Shown here in pieces: positions 41,726-52,388 of a stretch of 64,000 bases of DNA. The notes beneath the pieces are model-generated. The model was not told the origin of the DNA and ran no database searches. It worked only from the letters and a program-made list of their open reading frames with translations. This DNA is from Nereocystis luetkeana. Its lineage: Eukaryota; Sar; Phaeophyceae; Laminariales; Laminariaceae. Both the position numbers and the translations under genes were made by a program. Each line of letters opens with the position of its first letter. The stretch's first letter is position 1. The stretch is from contig JARUPZ010000026.1 of assembly GCA_031213475.1 (NCBI GenBank), forward strand, positions 7,991,700-8,055,699, written 5' to 3'.

Positions 41726-42299
41726 GCCGGAGCCGAAGATTCGTGCAGCCCAACCGAAAATGTCACCATTTTTTTTCTCGTTTATTTTTTGGGCCTTTTT
41801 TTCTACAAGCGGCGCGAAGCGGTGGGCGGCAAGCTTTGCTAACATCTCCACAGGCAAGAGAATCTGGCGACGAGGGCTACTGCGGTACCCCACCTACATA
41901 GTTTGGTGACACGCACCAGGCAGCACTGAGTGGCACATTGTGGCAATCTTTTCATGCAACTCCTTGCAGTTTTGTTAGTACGACGGGCAAGTTCCTACTG
42001 TAGCGAAAGCTATCGTACTTTCTTTTGGTTTGACTTCACTTGCTGTTGGTCCATAGACTACTGTACAATGCCGGCCCTCACCAGAAACCCAACATCGGGC
42101 TTAGAGGCTGGTTTTCTTATTCGGGCAGCGCGATATGAAAGCGCGCTCTCTTGTGTCACACTTTCATTTTTCGGCCCTCGAGCAAACGGTTTTTCTACGA
42201 GCACGACCGTCTGGTGGCAATGGTGCAGGGTGTCGTGGGCCCAGGCCAGCCACAGGGAGGGGTCAACTTTCTTAGAGCATAGACGCTGACCTGACAACA

Positions 42300-43005
42300 C
42301 GTACTGTGGACTGATGGCTTTCTTATTTTTTTTTCAATTTTTACGGCTGACCTTCTTGTGAGTCACGTACCTGGTACTTTTTCCGCTTGTGAGCTGGCCG
42401 GTGCTGTGGTCTAAATAATATACGCGTTTCCTGCAGCAGTTGTACGCACTCGAAGTTCAGGCGCAGACCACACCCCTCGCTACATGCACCTGCATCGACG
42501 CGAGTTCGTCTTGTTGGTATAACGTACAATACCCTCTTCTTGTCTGCGATGCGGCATACCATGTATACAGCGGCAGCATCATGTTCTTGTTTTCTTCATG
42601 CGCACCTGGTCCCAGGCAGTCTGCGACCGCCTTGTATGTATGTGTGTACGTATTTCTCCGGGGGAAGGACACTGAGTATGGAGCGGTCGTTGTCAGCACG
42701 AAGAAACAACCGTGGCAACGACAACAGCAACACCAGGTTGACGACCAATGCTAGTGTCTAATCGAAGTTACTGCAGTCGGTGTATACTGGCACATCATGG
42801 TCTGGTCGCTGTGTCGGCTTCCAATTTTAAATGTTCACGCGGCTTGCAAAGTTGACTACCTGGTATATACGTATCGACCGATCTGTTGAACGTTGAACTC
42901 ATATACTCGTATAGCTCACTTGCTTTTTTAGTCCTACCAGCTACGAACTGCTGTACGAGTAGCAGGTTCTTATTAGTTCTTTAAGCTTCCGACAACAGTT
43001 GTTTC
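42300..43005. other. Unassigned stretch
   Basis: Contains exact TACCTGGTA at 42368-42376 and 42857-42865. ORFs on both strands (42341-42562 minus, 42440-42754 plus) have no motifs. Confidence 0.4.
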
Positions 43006-43376
43006 ATGCGGTTCGGTCAGCCAATAATCCTCACCTCCCCCCACCCGCCTTCCTCTCTTCCTTCTCCCACCTCGGCTCGTGAGCGGTGGGCCACCGCTCT
43101 CGTGCTCGGAGAGGTTCCCCTGCCGGCCACCTGTCATCAGTCATCAGGTCTCGGCCGCGGCGGCAGTAAATGCGGCGAAACTATCGACGGTTCATTCGAA
43201 ACGGTAAATATTTCCAACCGCAACTTGCGACCTTTGAAACGTAGCTCCGGCGTCGGTGTACGAGGCCGAAGTAAAAGATCGGGAGAGAGAACCCGGCAGA
43301 GGCCGAGACATCTAAAACATCAAGAGATCGGGAAAATAGACAGCAGTATCGTAGAAGCATTTAGAGGAACGCTCAC

Positions 43377-43556
43377 CCCCGATGATGTACCAGCTCTGAC
43401 AGACGAATCCGCGTCGCCCTCTTCCCGAAGCGTAACCGGTAACCGCTTCCCCTCGAACGAATAGTACTCCAACTCCACCGCTCCAGAGGGATTTCCAGAT
43501 GGCTCAACGGTAAAAAAATACGAGCGCAAGTTCAACAGGTCACTCCGTGAAGTTGG
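43377..43556 (-). CDS. Candidate exon, unknown protein
   Basis: Minus-strand open block of 60 codons with a strong donor (tcgggg/gtgagc) and acceptor aggtactag (weak pyrimidine tract). The frame looks protein-like (LLNLRSYFFTVEPSG, AVELEYYSFEGKRLPV) and is the better of two: the plus-strand ORF 43006-43464 is a likely shadow. No family recognised. Confidence 0.4.
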
Positions 43557-43737
43557 CTAGTACCTCTCCCACGATGGGCGTCTGCTTCTCGTCGCCCACG
43601 GCCAGCTAATCGGCACCAGCTGTTGCTGTTGTTGTAGGCCAAACAGCGGGCATCGCTGGTGCATCGCTGGTGCGCACACCAGGGAAGGACAGCGAAGGAG
43701 TGGTGCGGCGTGAGAGACTTCTGTTCGAACGAGCCGA

Positions 43738-43812
43738 CTTTTTCCTCCTCCTTCTCCTCCTCCTCCTCCTCCTCCTCCTCCTCCTTCTCCTCCTTCTCCT
43801 CCTTCTCCTCCC
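43738..43812 (+). repeat. (TCC)n microsatellite
   Basis: TCC/TTC trinucleotide array giving poly-Ser, poly-Leu and poly-Arg ORFs. Confidence 0.95.
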
Positions 43813-44249
43813 CGTCTTGCTGCTACCACTGGTGGCAACACCTTCCGCGGCTGTTGATTCGAAGGCCTCATTCTTTGTGAGTATCGAACAGCGCCGCCGG
43901 TACCCGGGAGGTACTTCTTCGTTGGCAGGTTCGAGGCCGTCGTAAATAGGTACCCAAAGGAGTTTCGGGCTACGAGGTACGAGTACAGCACAGCAATAGC
44001 CTTTGTTGGGACATGTGCCCTTGAGAGTGTAGTGATGTTGTTGTAGTGTGGATGCTCGTACTACTACTGTACTGTTGTACAGCTGGGTGGGGCGGAGCCA
44101 GAGCGGAATTGGCTGGGCCAGGTTCATATGCCCAGGCCCATTCTACAGCAGTAGTATTTTATAAGATTATGAAATACGTAGTACGTCATCGTGGGGGTAC
44201 GTAGCGGCTACTAACCTGTCGAGCATGACCGCAGGTAAGAGTGACGCTG

Positions 44250-44320
44250 CCCTACATACATGCATGCATACAGACAGACAAACATACATGCGTGCATGCA
44301 CACAAACATACATACATGCC
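44250..44320 (+). repeat. CATA/CATG-rich repeat
   Basis: acatacatgcatgcatacag and acatacatgcgtgcatgcac, ending at variant footprint TGCCTGGTA (44318-44326). Confidence 0.7.
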
Positions 44321-44499
44321 TGGTACATCGTCCGTATCAGTTGCATACGGTTGTTCGCACGGTACGTTCCCGAGCACAGCCATATACGCACACCCGCAGG
44401 CCTGTCTGCCGACTGACATTTCTCGGGGAGACTTGACTATTTATAGTACCATGCCTTGCAGGAGGGAAAAGCTCCCGCCCACAAAACTCCCTGCCACAA

Positions 44500-44580
44500 C
44501 AGAAGCAAACAGCAGTAGCAGTATCAGCAGCAATCACAGGAACAGCAGTAGCGCAGCAGTGGCAGTAGCAGCGGTGAAAT
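44500..44580 (+). repeat. CAG-rich repeat
   Basis: aacagcagtagcagtatcag-type degenerate CAG/TAG units. Confidence 0.75.
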
Positions 44581-44827
44581 ACCAACACGTAGCAGTAGCC
44601 TCAGCAACATCGAGCTTTGTTTGTGTCGCATTACCTACTGCTGTATGTGGAGAGAGTTGTCACGGAGAGCCGAGGAGCGAAGCGGAGAAATTGGCCCTTT
44701 GCCTCGTCAAGCAAAGGGTCAGGATCGAATTCACCTTGCCAAGCAAACAATAAGGGTCGCCTGCAACTGCACCTCGGTGGCGGTTTGAGTTGTTGGCTTG
44801 AAGCTTGCTTCGAATATATGTCTGTAC

Positions 44828-45080
44828 ATACCACTCCGTTACTCAACACGAGGACCGTTTTTATAATATTATTATTATTTCTCTTGCCATCCGACAATGA
44901 TGTGCAGCATGATTCTTCAACATTGATCACACACAACTTTCCCGAAAGAAGAAAACCTCGGAATCAAAAAGAAACCCGCGCATCAAGTCTACCTCCCTTG
45001 TCTACTCCATTTTTATATCCTTGCTATCGATATCATATCACAACGGTGGCATTAGTTACAGGATTGACAGAGTGGTATAT
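44828..45080. mobile_element. Stowaway-like element with repeat F inside
   Basis: Ends ATACCACTCCGTTACTC and GATTGACAGAGTGGTAT match those of 20998-21146. The interior (44870-44975) is repeat F (ttattatttctcttgccatc, ctttcccgaaagaagaaaac). Confidence 0.6.
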
Positions 45081-45311
45081 ACCACATATCACGCGCGTCG
45101 CCGAGCAGGAGTATGCGCGGCTTCTCCGCGGCCGAGGATGTTCTATCGCGTGGCATTATTTTGGGCGTTGCTCTACGAGCTAAAGACAAAAGGGGGCCCC
45201 AAGGACGGCGGTTGGGACGCATCTCTAGGATAACTCGTACCCCCAGGGACAAAGACAGCGCTTACTGCTGCTACTGTTAACCCTATAACTATTTCAGGGC
45301 AAACTACTTAA

Positions 45312-45392
45312 ATTGCAGTCCCGGCATGGGGATGAACCAGTCAGAGTTTAAGTAGTTTGTCCCCGAAACAGGACTGCATTCCTGAAAGGGTT
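45312..45392. mobile_element. E copy
   Basis: attgcagtcccggcatgggg and gtccccgaaacaggactgca. Confidence 0.75.
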
Positions 45393-45648
45393 TTTTCGTG
45401 ACCGTTTTTGGGACTTTTGACGGCAAAATTTGACGGCAAAATTCGACGATTGTACTGAGACGGCCACGGCGTGATTCGCGGGATGTATATATGCAGTGGT
45501 TGTTGTCCGAGTAGCAATGGTTGAACGCAGCGAGTCGCACGGCACGCGGGGCGCAACACGATTATACCTGTGTACTTGTGGGCTGTCACGCTGCTCATAG
45601 ATGGTTGATAGATGCCACTCTCGGGGTCCCAAGGTGTTCATGTGAATA

Positions 45649-45758
45649 CTATTACGGGGGACCCTAGTTAACAGGACCTATGGTATACATAAAAACCTAT
45701 ATATTTAACCATTTTTACTAACAATATTTGGTCCTGTTAACTATGGCCCCCGTAATAT
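45649..45758 (-). mobile_element. MITE A copy 22 (GTTAAC subtype)
   Basis: Intact arms ctagttaacaggacc and ggtcctgttaactatgg. Confidence 0.9.
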
Positions 45759-45770
45759 TAGTGCGGAATT

Positions 45771-45965
45771 GTGATGATATATACTGTAGCACAGCGACTC
45801 GACGAGCTAGCTGCCTGGAAACGTGCAGCAGTTATAAAAGGCTTTGTTCTCGCTGATGTGGCCTTGTGGCATCCTGGCCTTGACCCTCCCGATTTTCTCC
45901 GTGCGGGGGATCCTTCCCGCGCACCACCTGATGGCAGGAGGCTCAAGCGCGCGCTTTGGTCATAA
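45771..45965 (+). CDS. Small ORF, 64 codons, doubtful
   Basis: ATG 45771 to TGA, starting MMIYTVAQRLDELAAWKRA with a LDPPDFLRAGDPSR segment. Composition is protein-like, but it overlaps the AAGCTTTGG-rich repeat at its end and has no known family. Confidence 0.2.
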   Translation: MMIYTVAQRLDELAAWKRAAVIKGFVLADVALWHPGLDPPDFLRAGDPSRAPPDGRRLKRALWS

Positions 45966-46215
45966 CGCTTTGGACTCCCTAAAAGCTCCGGGCAGGCTTT
46001 CGGGCAAGCTTTGGACAAAAGCTTTGGGCGAGCTTACGCCAACAAACGCCAGACCAGCTTCATAGGCCAGCTCTGGATAAGCTCAAAGGGCAAGCTATCG
46101 GACAAACTTTCGACAAGCGTTGAGGGGCGAGCTTTGGACGAAAATTTTCGGACCAACAAGCATTGGGGCGCAAGCTTAAGGACGGAAACATTTGGACACG
46201 TTTTTCACAAGCTTT
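45950..46215 (+). repeat. AAGCTTTGG-type degenerate minisatellite
   Basis: Ten or so units of the type caagctttggacaa, ggcgagctttgga, spaced 15 to 30 bp. Confidence 0.7.
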
Positions 46216-46427
46216 TGACTGAGCAGCTAGCGGGCGAAAATTACAATGCCAGGGTCATCCATCGTGACTACATTTGTGCCCGAGTCGGGAGGCTCATGCA
46301 CGCACTTGGAAGAGGGACATCGCAGGCGAAAGGTGAGCACTATTTCCAGTGTACATGTATTCGTATGAGTAGTGGTATACCCAGTACAGCCGCAACATAC
46401 TAACTGTTTTGAGTGTTGTAAAAAGGT

Positions 46428-46605
46428 TCATTCTTATCAGAGAGTTTTTTCTTTCCATATTTTCCTAAATGTGGAAACAATTGGAGATGTGTATCAAGGT
46501 ACGGAGGCGTTCCGTCACAATTCGTGAAAATCCCCAGAAGCAAAAAAAAAAACAGGAAAGTTAAATTTCACCTATTTCGAAAAAAACAATCAGGAAAACC
46601 TGGAA
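46428..46605 (-). mobile_element. MITE H, partial
   Basis: gttcattcttatcagagagt and aattggagatgtgtatcaag, tacggaggcgttccgtcac; truncated where repeat G begins. Confidence 0.7.
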
Positions 46606-46608
46606 AGA

Positions 46609-46753
46609 TTTTATAAAATGATGAAATACGTCAGCTGTGAGTTGAACTGATTACATAGTTGATACTCAACTTTGCAAGCTGCGTAATATGTCTCGTCTAT
46701 ATCCCATTTTTACTGAATTTCCAATTTTTATGATATTAAGCCGTTCGTGCGTA
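46609..46753 (+). repeat. Repeat G copy 2
   Basis: Matches 7968-8100 over its whole length; junction with H at the left suggests nesting. Confidence 0.8.
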
Positions 46754-47278
46754 TTCAATATGTATTTCCTTGTCAAGGATATAGGCCAGTGTATTCCCTG
46801 GATGCTGCCCGGGTCAACAGGACAACATACATCATCATTCTGCGCACCGATACTATATAACCCAGATAAAGATAATAAAAAATTGCGGGAAAAAACATAC
46901 GGAAATTATGGGGAAAAAATATGCAAATTGAGAACGGCCGAAGCTTGAGCGCTATCAACCGTCTGCGCGCACGGGTAGAGGATCACATTGCGCCCGCGCC
47001 GTTGCGACTCCTCTCAACCATTGTAGCTCGGACACCGGTTTCGCACGACCCTTACCCCATTCACGCAGTGGGCGCTGCTCACACTTTTTTTCTCGTCGAT
47101 TTTCCTCCCTGAAGTCCGACAAAAAAAGGGGATGATTTTCAGAACTAACTGCAGTAGTTCCATTTCAGGGCGACAACCCACCCATTTTTTTCAAGCACTG
47201 TACCGCGTACTCGTAGCACGCAAGATGACACACGCACCCCCTTTGACGAGTTTCAGACACGGTTTCCTCCAAATCGTG

Positions 47279-47308
47279 GGGGGCGGGGGGGGGGGGGGGG
47301 GGGGGGGC
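47279..47308. repeat. G-run
   Basis: ggggggc then about 25 G. Confidence 0.9.
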
Positions 47309-47483
47309 ACTTACAACGATTGTGGTGGTTTAGGAAATATTTTTTCATCGAGAAGGTTGCATGCATATATAGACGCACGTCGCTGGTCGTATTCAGTACG
47401 CCCTCCCGGTTGTTGAGAAACCCAGGTTCGAAAATCGTCCGAGGGGGGTGTGTTATATTATCACCCTAGTGTGATAGCGTGGC

Positions 47484-47508
47484 TTGTCCTCGAAACGGGA
47501 CTGCAGTA
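47484..47508. mobile_element. E arm remnant
   Basis: cttgtcctcgaaacgggact only. Confidence 0.5.
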
Positions 47509-47639
47509 GTAGGGCTGAGAGTTGGGGTGACTACCACTTTGTCCCTAGATTGAAGGACCCTGTAGGGGTAGTGCAGAGCTATAAGCTGGTACCTACAGGG
47601 GTGTCGATGGTGGGTAGGGCACGCTGCTTGTAGGTAACG

Positions 47640-47752
47640 ATCTTCTTACTGTTATTATTTCTTTTGCCATCCGACAATGTGCAGCATGATCTTCAACATG
47701 GATCACTCATAACTTTCCCGAAAGAAGAAAACCTCGGAAACAAAAGGAAACG
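47640..47752 (+). repeat. Repeat F copy
   Basis: ttattatttcttttgccatc through gatcactcataactttcccg to gaaaacctcgg. Full copy. Confidence 0.8.
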
Positions 47753-47784
47753 TTTTTACTATTGATCCTCAAGTGAGTTGAGAG

Positions 47785-47822
47785 AGATGGAGGGGGAGAG
47801 AGGGAGAGAGAGAGAGAGAGAA
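47785..47822 (+). repeat. (GA)n microsatellite
   Basis: gagggagagagagagag array. Confidence 0.9.
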
Positions 47823-47844
47823 ACTCAGCGCGAACGTTGACCAA

Positions 47845-48490
47845 AACTAACCTGGTATCCAGGAACGAGTCTATCGGGACGTCGCCGTAAAGAAGATTCC
47901 CAAACTATGAACAAAACACAACGTTCTGCCCACTAGGGGAATTCCAGACGGGTTCCACTCAATGTCCTCAAAGATTCACACACCGGTGGGTACGTTCCTA
48001 GACGGTGGGTTTGCCACTCTGTCACACTAGCCCACCCTGAATAGTCGTGCATGCAGATCACGCGACGATAAAAGGATGATGGCCCTATCACCCCAAAGTC
48101 GGGAAGAGAGATATAAGATGCGACTATTCAACAAAGAAATGAGGGGATAGATCCACCCCATACCTCGTGGTGAAGGCTTCGACGCCTCACTCGGTAAAAG
48201 AATGTTCCCAACCTATAACATAATGCTCTACTCACGAGGAATTTTCCAAGCGAGTTCCACTGAATATTCCCAAAGCGCTACGTGCAACCACATACGAGAT
48301 TCGCATATCGTTCGGGTAAATATATATTCCCAAAGCGCCACTAGCAACCACATACATACGAGATTCGCATATCGTTCGGGTATATATATATATTCCCAAA
48401 GCGCTACGTGCAGCCGTACAAGATTCGCGTACGGGTATGTACGTTCCTGTGCGGTGGATGTGCTGCTCCATCGCAACCCTTCACATACCT
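47845..48490 (+). repeat. Large direct repeat with internal triplication
   Basis: Two diverged copies (about 47870-48030 and 48195-48490) share gttccactsaatrt, gtacgttcct and ggtggrttt. In the second, a 60-70 bp segment (cccaaagcgctacgtgcaac, cgagattcgcatatcgttcg) is repeated three times. Confidence 0.75.
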
Positions 48491-48520
48491 GGCATTGACT
48501 TGGACCAGGTCACGATTTGA

Positions 48521-48628
48521 CTATTACGGGGGGCCATGGCAAATAATGCGGTACCCACAAAAACCTATATATTCACCTACGTTTGCTATTAAGAACAACA
48601 TGTGGTCCTATTTGCTGTGGTCCCTGGA
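48521..48628 (-). mobile_element. MITE A copy 23
   Basis: Arms ggggggccatggcaaataat and cctatttgctgtggtccctg; both diverged. Confidence 0.8.
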
Positions 48629-48935
48629 AGGTCGGTTATGAGTCAGTAGAGCCATTCATTATATAGTGTGACAGCATTATTGGTAAGTTTTTGTGAAGTT
48701 TTCAGTTCCCTGCCATAAATCATTGGATTCTACTGACCGTAGCCGCCCTCTTTTTTGTGGATGGTGCGGCTGGAGCAAGCGCCGCATACTGCAATTGAAA
48801 TATACACACCATTCTTGGCGTCGTTACAGGGCGTAAATGTAAGGACCGATTTGGTATTGATATTAATATACCAACGGTCCTTACATATCCGCCCTCCAAA
48901 CTGTCCTTGCATTTCGGGATAGTAAAGGCAGTTAT

Positions 48936-49025
48936 TATTACAGGGGGCCATAGTTAATAGGACCAAATATTGTTACTAAAAATGGTTAAATATGTACCAG
49001 GTAGGTTTTTATGTATACCATAGGT
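48936..49025 (+). mobile_element. MITE A copy 24, right-truncated, with footprint
   Basis: TACCAGGTA at 48995-49003 in the internal TA|GG site. The right arm ends at ataggtc where the SINE head begins. Confidence 0.8.
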
Positions 49026-49352
49026 CGGTGGTTTGGTAGGCGGTTCGCGTGCCTATCATTATCGATTTCGTGGGTTCAAGTCCCACCGAGTGCATGCTCG
49101 TAAGGGCTTTTTCTTGCATGAAATAAATTGACTATTAGCGGAAAGCACGAGAGCGTGAGTTAGCTACATTCGATTAAAAATCGAGGCGCAGTGGGAATAC
49201 TGAACCCTATGCGCGACAAAAAATAAAAAAAGGCACGTACCGGGGGGGAGAAGGGTAGACACCTGTGACCACGGCTTGCCCAGAAGGTCGTCGAGGGTAA
49301 AGCCTCCTACGAGTTAGGCTGGAAAGTGAAAGTGATGATGAAAAAAAAATGA
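49026..49352 (+). mobile_element. tRNA-headed SINE, full length
   Basis: Head cggtggtttggtaggcggtt with T-arm gtgggttcaagtcccac (B-box-like), then the body with gagagcgtgagttagctac, gacacctgtgaccacggctt, and an A-rich tail atgatgaaaaaaaaatgaaa. Pol III-type SINE by structure. Confidence 0.75.
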
Positions 49353-49455
49353 AAGTAAATAGGACCTACGGTACAGACAACAACCTACCAGGTATATATT
49401 TACCTATTTTTACTAACAATATTCGGTCCTATTTACTCAGGTCCCCCGCAATAAG
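49353..49455 (-). mobile_element. MITE A copy 25, left-truncated, with footprint
   Basis: Begins agtaaataggacctacgg directly after the SINE tail, the same junction as at 12275. TACCAGGTA (49386-49394) lies at the same internal site as in copy 24, opposite strand. Confidence 0.8.
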
Positions 49456-49589
49456 GTGATAAGGTAACGCACCCCCTCAGATGAATGTCAAAGCTGGGTT
49501 TCTCGACAATAATAGGGATCGCGTACCGAGTACTGTGAGGCGGTCATGTTTTTTGAAGCGGCACACCAACGCCTTACGGGGGGGGGGGG

Positions 49590-49755
49590 GCTACCGCTCT
49601 ACTGCAGTACCGGTAGTACGCTACTGGCTGGCAGTACAGCACATTGCTGTGTTGCACTACAGCTCGCTACAGCAGTACGGTACAGTACGCTACTGTAGTG
49701 CAGCACAGTACGCTATTGAATTGCAGTGCAGCACGATGCTGCTGTATTGCAGTAC
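49590..49755. repeat. CAGTACGCTA-type degenerate repeat
   Basis: cagtacgctactgtagtgca-like units with strong self-complementarity, after a G12 run at 49578. Confidence 0.75.
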
Positions 49756-49756
49756 G

Positions 49757-49868
49757 CTATTACGGGGGGCCATCGTAAATAGGACCTACGGTACACACGA
49801 CAACCTATAATTTCCCTATCTTTACGACCTATACTTGGTCCTATTTATAATATGGTCCCCCATAAATA
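49757..49868 (-). mobile_element. MITE A copy 26
   Basis: Left arm clean; right arm with an extra ata (tatttataatatggtccccc). Confidence 0.85.
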
Positions 49869-49940
49869 GTACTGGTACTACTGTAATGCAGTGCAAGATG
49901 CCACTGAATTCAGAAGTATCATACACAGCTTGCGAATAGG

Positions 49941-50170
49941 AGAGTTTCGACGACACCTCCGATCGCTCATCAGGCTAATATCTCTTGCGAAGTTGGATAC
50001 ACACCAATCGAAAAGGCCGGCTTCCGATCGGAGAGGAAGTCGGGCTTTCTTATGGAGAGTTTCGACGACACCTCCGATCGCTCATCAGGCTAATATCTCT
50101 TGCGAAGTTGGATACACACCAATCGAAAAGGCCGGTTTCCGATCGGAGAGGAAGTCGGGCTTTCTTATGC
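49941..50170 (+). repeat. 115-bp perfect tandem duplication
   Basis: Two units starting agagtttcgacgacacctcc, identical except one C/T in ggccggYttccg. Very recent. Unit length is not a multiple of three. Confidence 0.9.
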
Positions 50171-50354
50171 TGTTGAAGAAGGGCCTTTTCGATTCCAACT
50201 TTTTTCGATCGAGCACCAATTTTTGGACGGGATGCATGCGTCGATCGTATTTTCTCCCTCAAAGTAGTTGTTGAAGCCCACCACACCCCTCCCCACCCCT
50301 CTAAAGACATGGTCACACCACACAGCAGCAGCCTGAGCACCTCTCCGATGCTGA

Positions 50355-50355
<1 letters not shown>

Positions 50356-50397
<42 letters not shown>

Positions 50398-50398
50398 A
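50356..50398 (+). repeat. (CTG)n microsatellite
   Basis: About 13 uninterrupted CTG units. Confidence 0.95.
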
Positions 50399-50975
50399 CA
50401 GCGCAGCACCTCCTAGAACCCGCGAGCAGGACAGCAGCACAAACCAGTTCAACGCGCGTATGATATCAAGCGCCCCCAGGAAGACCACAGGAAACCACGA
50501 ACTCGGTCCGACTGACGCCGATTGACGATAAGGAAGACACCCAGATAGATACAGATACACCCGGTCGAAGTCATAGTGGAACGGAAACAGACCTTTTCGA
50601 TCCTTCCGATCCGACGGCACAATAATTAAGAATTAACTTTGCGGCTGAAAGGAGGCGGCTGAAAGGAGGCCGGGGGAAAAAAAAAAGTGAACCGTCACAG
50701 ATTTTGTTTTCGCTAGCCAGTGGGGGGGTGGGGGGAGTTATTGCTGTAGAACCAAGTGGAAAAAAAAAAAATCATGAGAAAAAAAAAATAGAAAAAAAAA
50801 ATCTTATTGCATCATGTAATCATAACGGTGAAAAGTGGCAACTTTGCAACCGTTTTCCATTCCGACCTCTGCGGGGTGTGGTGTGTCGTTATCTCTTTTC
50901 CACGGACGTCACTGCTCTGATTTGTTACGGTACGTGCGTATTTCATTTTCATCTTGAACGTGGAAAGAAAAAGAA

Positions 50976-50993
50976 CTAGAAAAAAAAAAACAA
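50976..50993 (-). terminator. Pol III terminator of tRNA-Gly
   Basis: On the minus strand the tRNA 3' end is followed by tgtttgttttttttttt, a T-run suitable for pol III termination. Confidence 0.75.
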
Positions 50994-50996
50994 ACA

Positions 50997-51067
50997 TACG
51001 CATACGGAGAATCGAACTCCGGGCATAACCTTGGGAGGGTTATATGTTACCACTACACCACATGCGT
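50997..51067 (-). tRNA. tRNA-Gly(CCC)
   Basis: Folds as a full cloverleaf. The acceptor pairs ACGCATG with TATGCGT (one G-T) and the discriminator is A. The D arm is GTG/CAT with loop TAGTGGTAA. The anticodon stem is TAACC/GGTTA with loop CTCCCAA (anticodon CCC), and the T arm is CGGAG/CTCCG with loop TTCGATT. Length 71 without CCA; no intron. A-box-like TGGTGTAGTGG and B-box-like AGTTCGATTCT are present, and a T-run follows. An intact gene rather than a SINE head. Confidence 0.88.
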
Positions 51068-51181
51068 CACATGTTGGAAACGACCACGTGCGTTCCGTTC
51101 CTGAAAAAAAAAACAAATCAATCCAGCCTGGATTTCTTATTTCGAGAACGGGTGCGTTCTTATACTCGTAGTACGATACCT

Positions 51182-51288
51182 CATGGGTTTCCTATTTTTT
51201 CCGAGGTTTTCTTCTTTCGGGAAAGTTATGAGTGATCAATGTTGAAGATCATGCTGCACGTTCTCGGATGGCAAGGGAAATATTAATA
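51182..51288 (-). repeat. Repeat F copy, inverted
   Basis: ccgaggttttcttctttcgg, gaaagttatgagtgatcaat, ctcggatggcaaggg. Confidence 0.8.
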
Positions 51289-51330
51289 CCTTGGTACCTG
51301 ATACGACCTCTATTTCTCATTTCGAGACTG

Positions 51331-51438
51331 GTATTGCGGGGGACCATAGTACATACCTGGTAGGACCAATTGTTATTAAAAATAGAGAAATATACCCTGG
51401 TATAGGTTTTTGCGTGTACCGTAGATCCTATTTACTAC
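51331..51438 (+). mobile_element. MITE A copy 27 with two footprints
   Basis: TACCTGGTA (51354-51362) in the left arm at the TA of aaaTAggacc, and variant TACCCTGGTA (51393-51402) near the internal site. The right TIR is lost after tatttacta. Confidence 0.85.
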
Positions 51439-51554
51439 AAAACGAACTTCGGCAGGGCGCCTCCCCGATTTTTTCCCATTCTACAGCGTGCTCAATGTCT
51501 TACTGCTGTATCAATAAATAGTGCACATACACCACATGGTAACATTTAAATCGG

Positions 51555-51955
51555 ACCGTTGGATATTCATATATATATATAAACGATGATATTAACGACC
51601 ACTCTGGGCGGAACTAGCAGGACCGTTGGGCCTTCGTCTTTACGTGGAAACGGTTCATATATTCATAAGGACCGTTGGGTCTCCACATTTACGTATAAAC
51701 GATTCTTACATTTACGACCACTCGGGGTGGAAATATAAGGATCGTTGCGTCTCCATCTTCACGTGTACACGATCTTTATATTTCCGACCCCTCTGGGTGG
51801 AAATATAAGGACCGCTGGGTCTTGATACTTACGCACACACGATCCATATATTTACGACCGTCGGGTCTTCATATTTCCGTCTAAATGATTCTTATATTTA
51901 CAACCACTCTGGGCGGAAGTATAAGGACCGTTGGGCCTCCACATTAACTCGATGA
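51555..51955 (+). repeat. 65-70 bp minisatellite
   Basis: Six units of the type aaggaccgttgggtctccat, acgattcttatatttacgac, cactctgggtggaaatat. Confidence 0.9.
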
Positions 51956-52080
51956 TACATGCCTTATTGCTTGATAGGGCGCATACCATGTAGGGCATGC
52001 ATTATTGGGTAATACGGCGGGCATGCCTTACTAATATGCCTCGTTGGGTTCTAAGTCATGTACGGGCTCATCTTAACGGG
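51955..52080 (+). repeat. GGGCATGC-type short repeat
   Basis: Words gggcatgc, catgccttat and gatagggcgc recur; direct continuation of the minisatellite zone. Confidence 0.5.
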
Positions 52081-52206
52081 GGACGCTATTTAGAAATAAT
52101 TTTTTTAATTTCAATGAAATCTTGATTTGAATACGAAAAAAAAACGTGTGGGTGTGTCCGTACGCCGAAGTAAACGCATGTTCCGACAGGGAGCAGCACA
52201 TTTTTC

Positions 52207-52388
52207 AGCCTAGGGCAGTCATGCCTCTACAGTGCGGTAGGGAAGAGAGTCATGCCACGGTAGGGGATATAGAAAGGCCTCCACATTGCGGTAGGGATGG
52301 AGGGTGATGCGACTGCAGTGCGGTAGGGGGGGCGGTCATGCCTCTACAGTGCGGTAGGGAAGAGAGTCATGCCACGGTAGGGGATATT
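52207..52388 (+). repeat. CTACAGTGCGGTAGGG minisatellite
   Basis: Units gtcatgcctctacagtgcgg with tagggaagaga spacers; same minisatellite that heads D copies. Confidence 0.9.

Noticed and set aside
43006..43464. 152-codon plus ORF as a gene
   Set aside because: The antisense block at 43377-43556 has better splice sites and composition.
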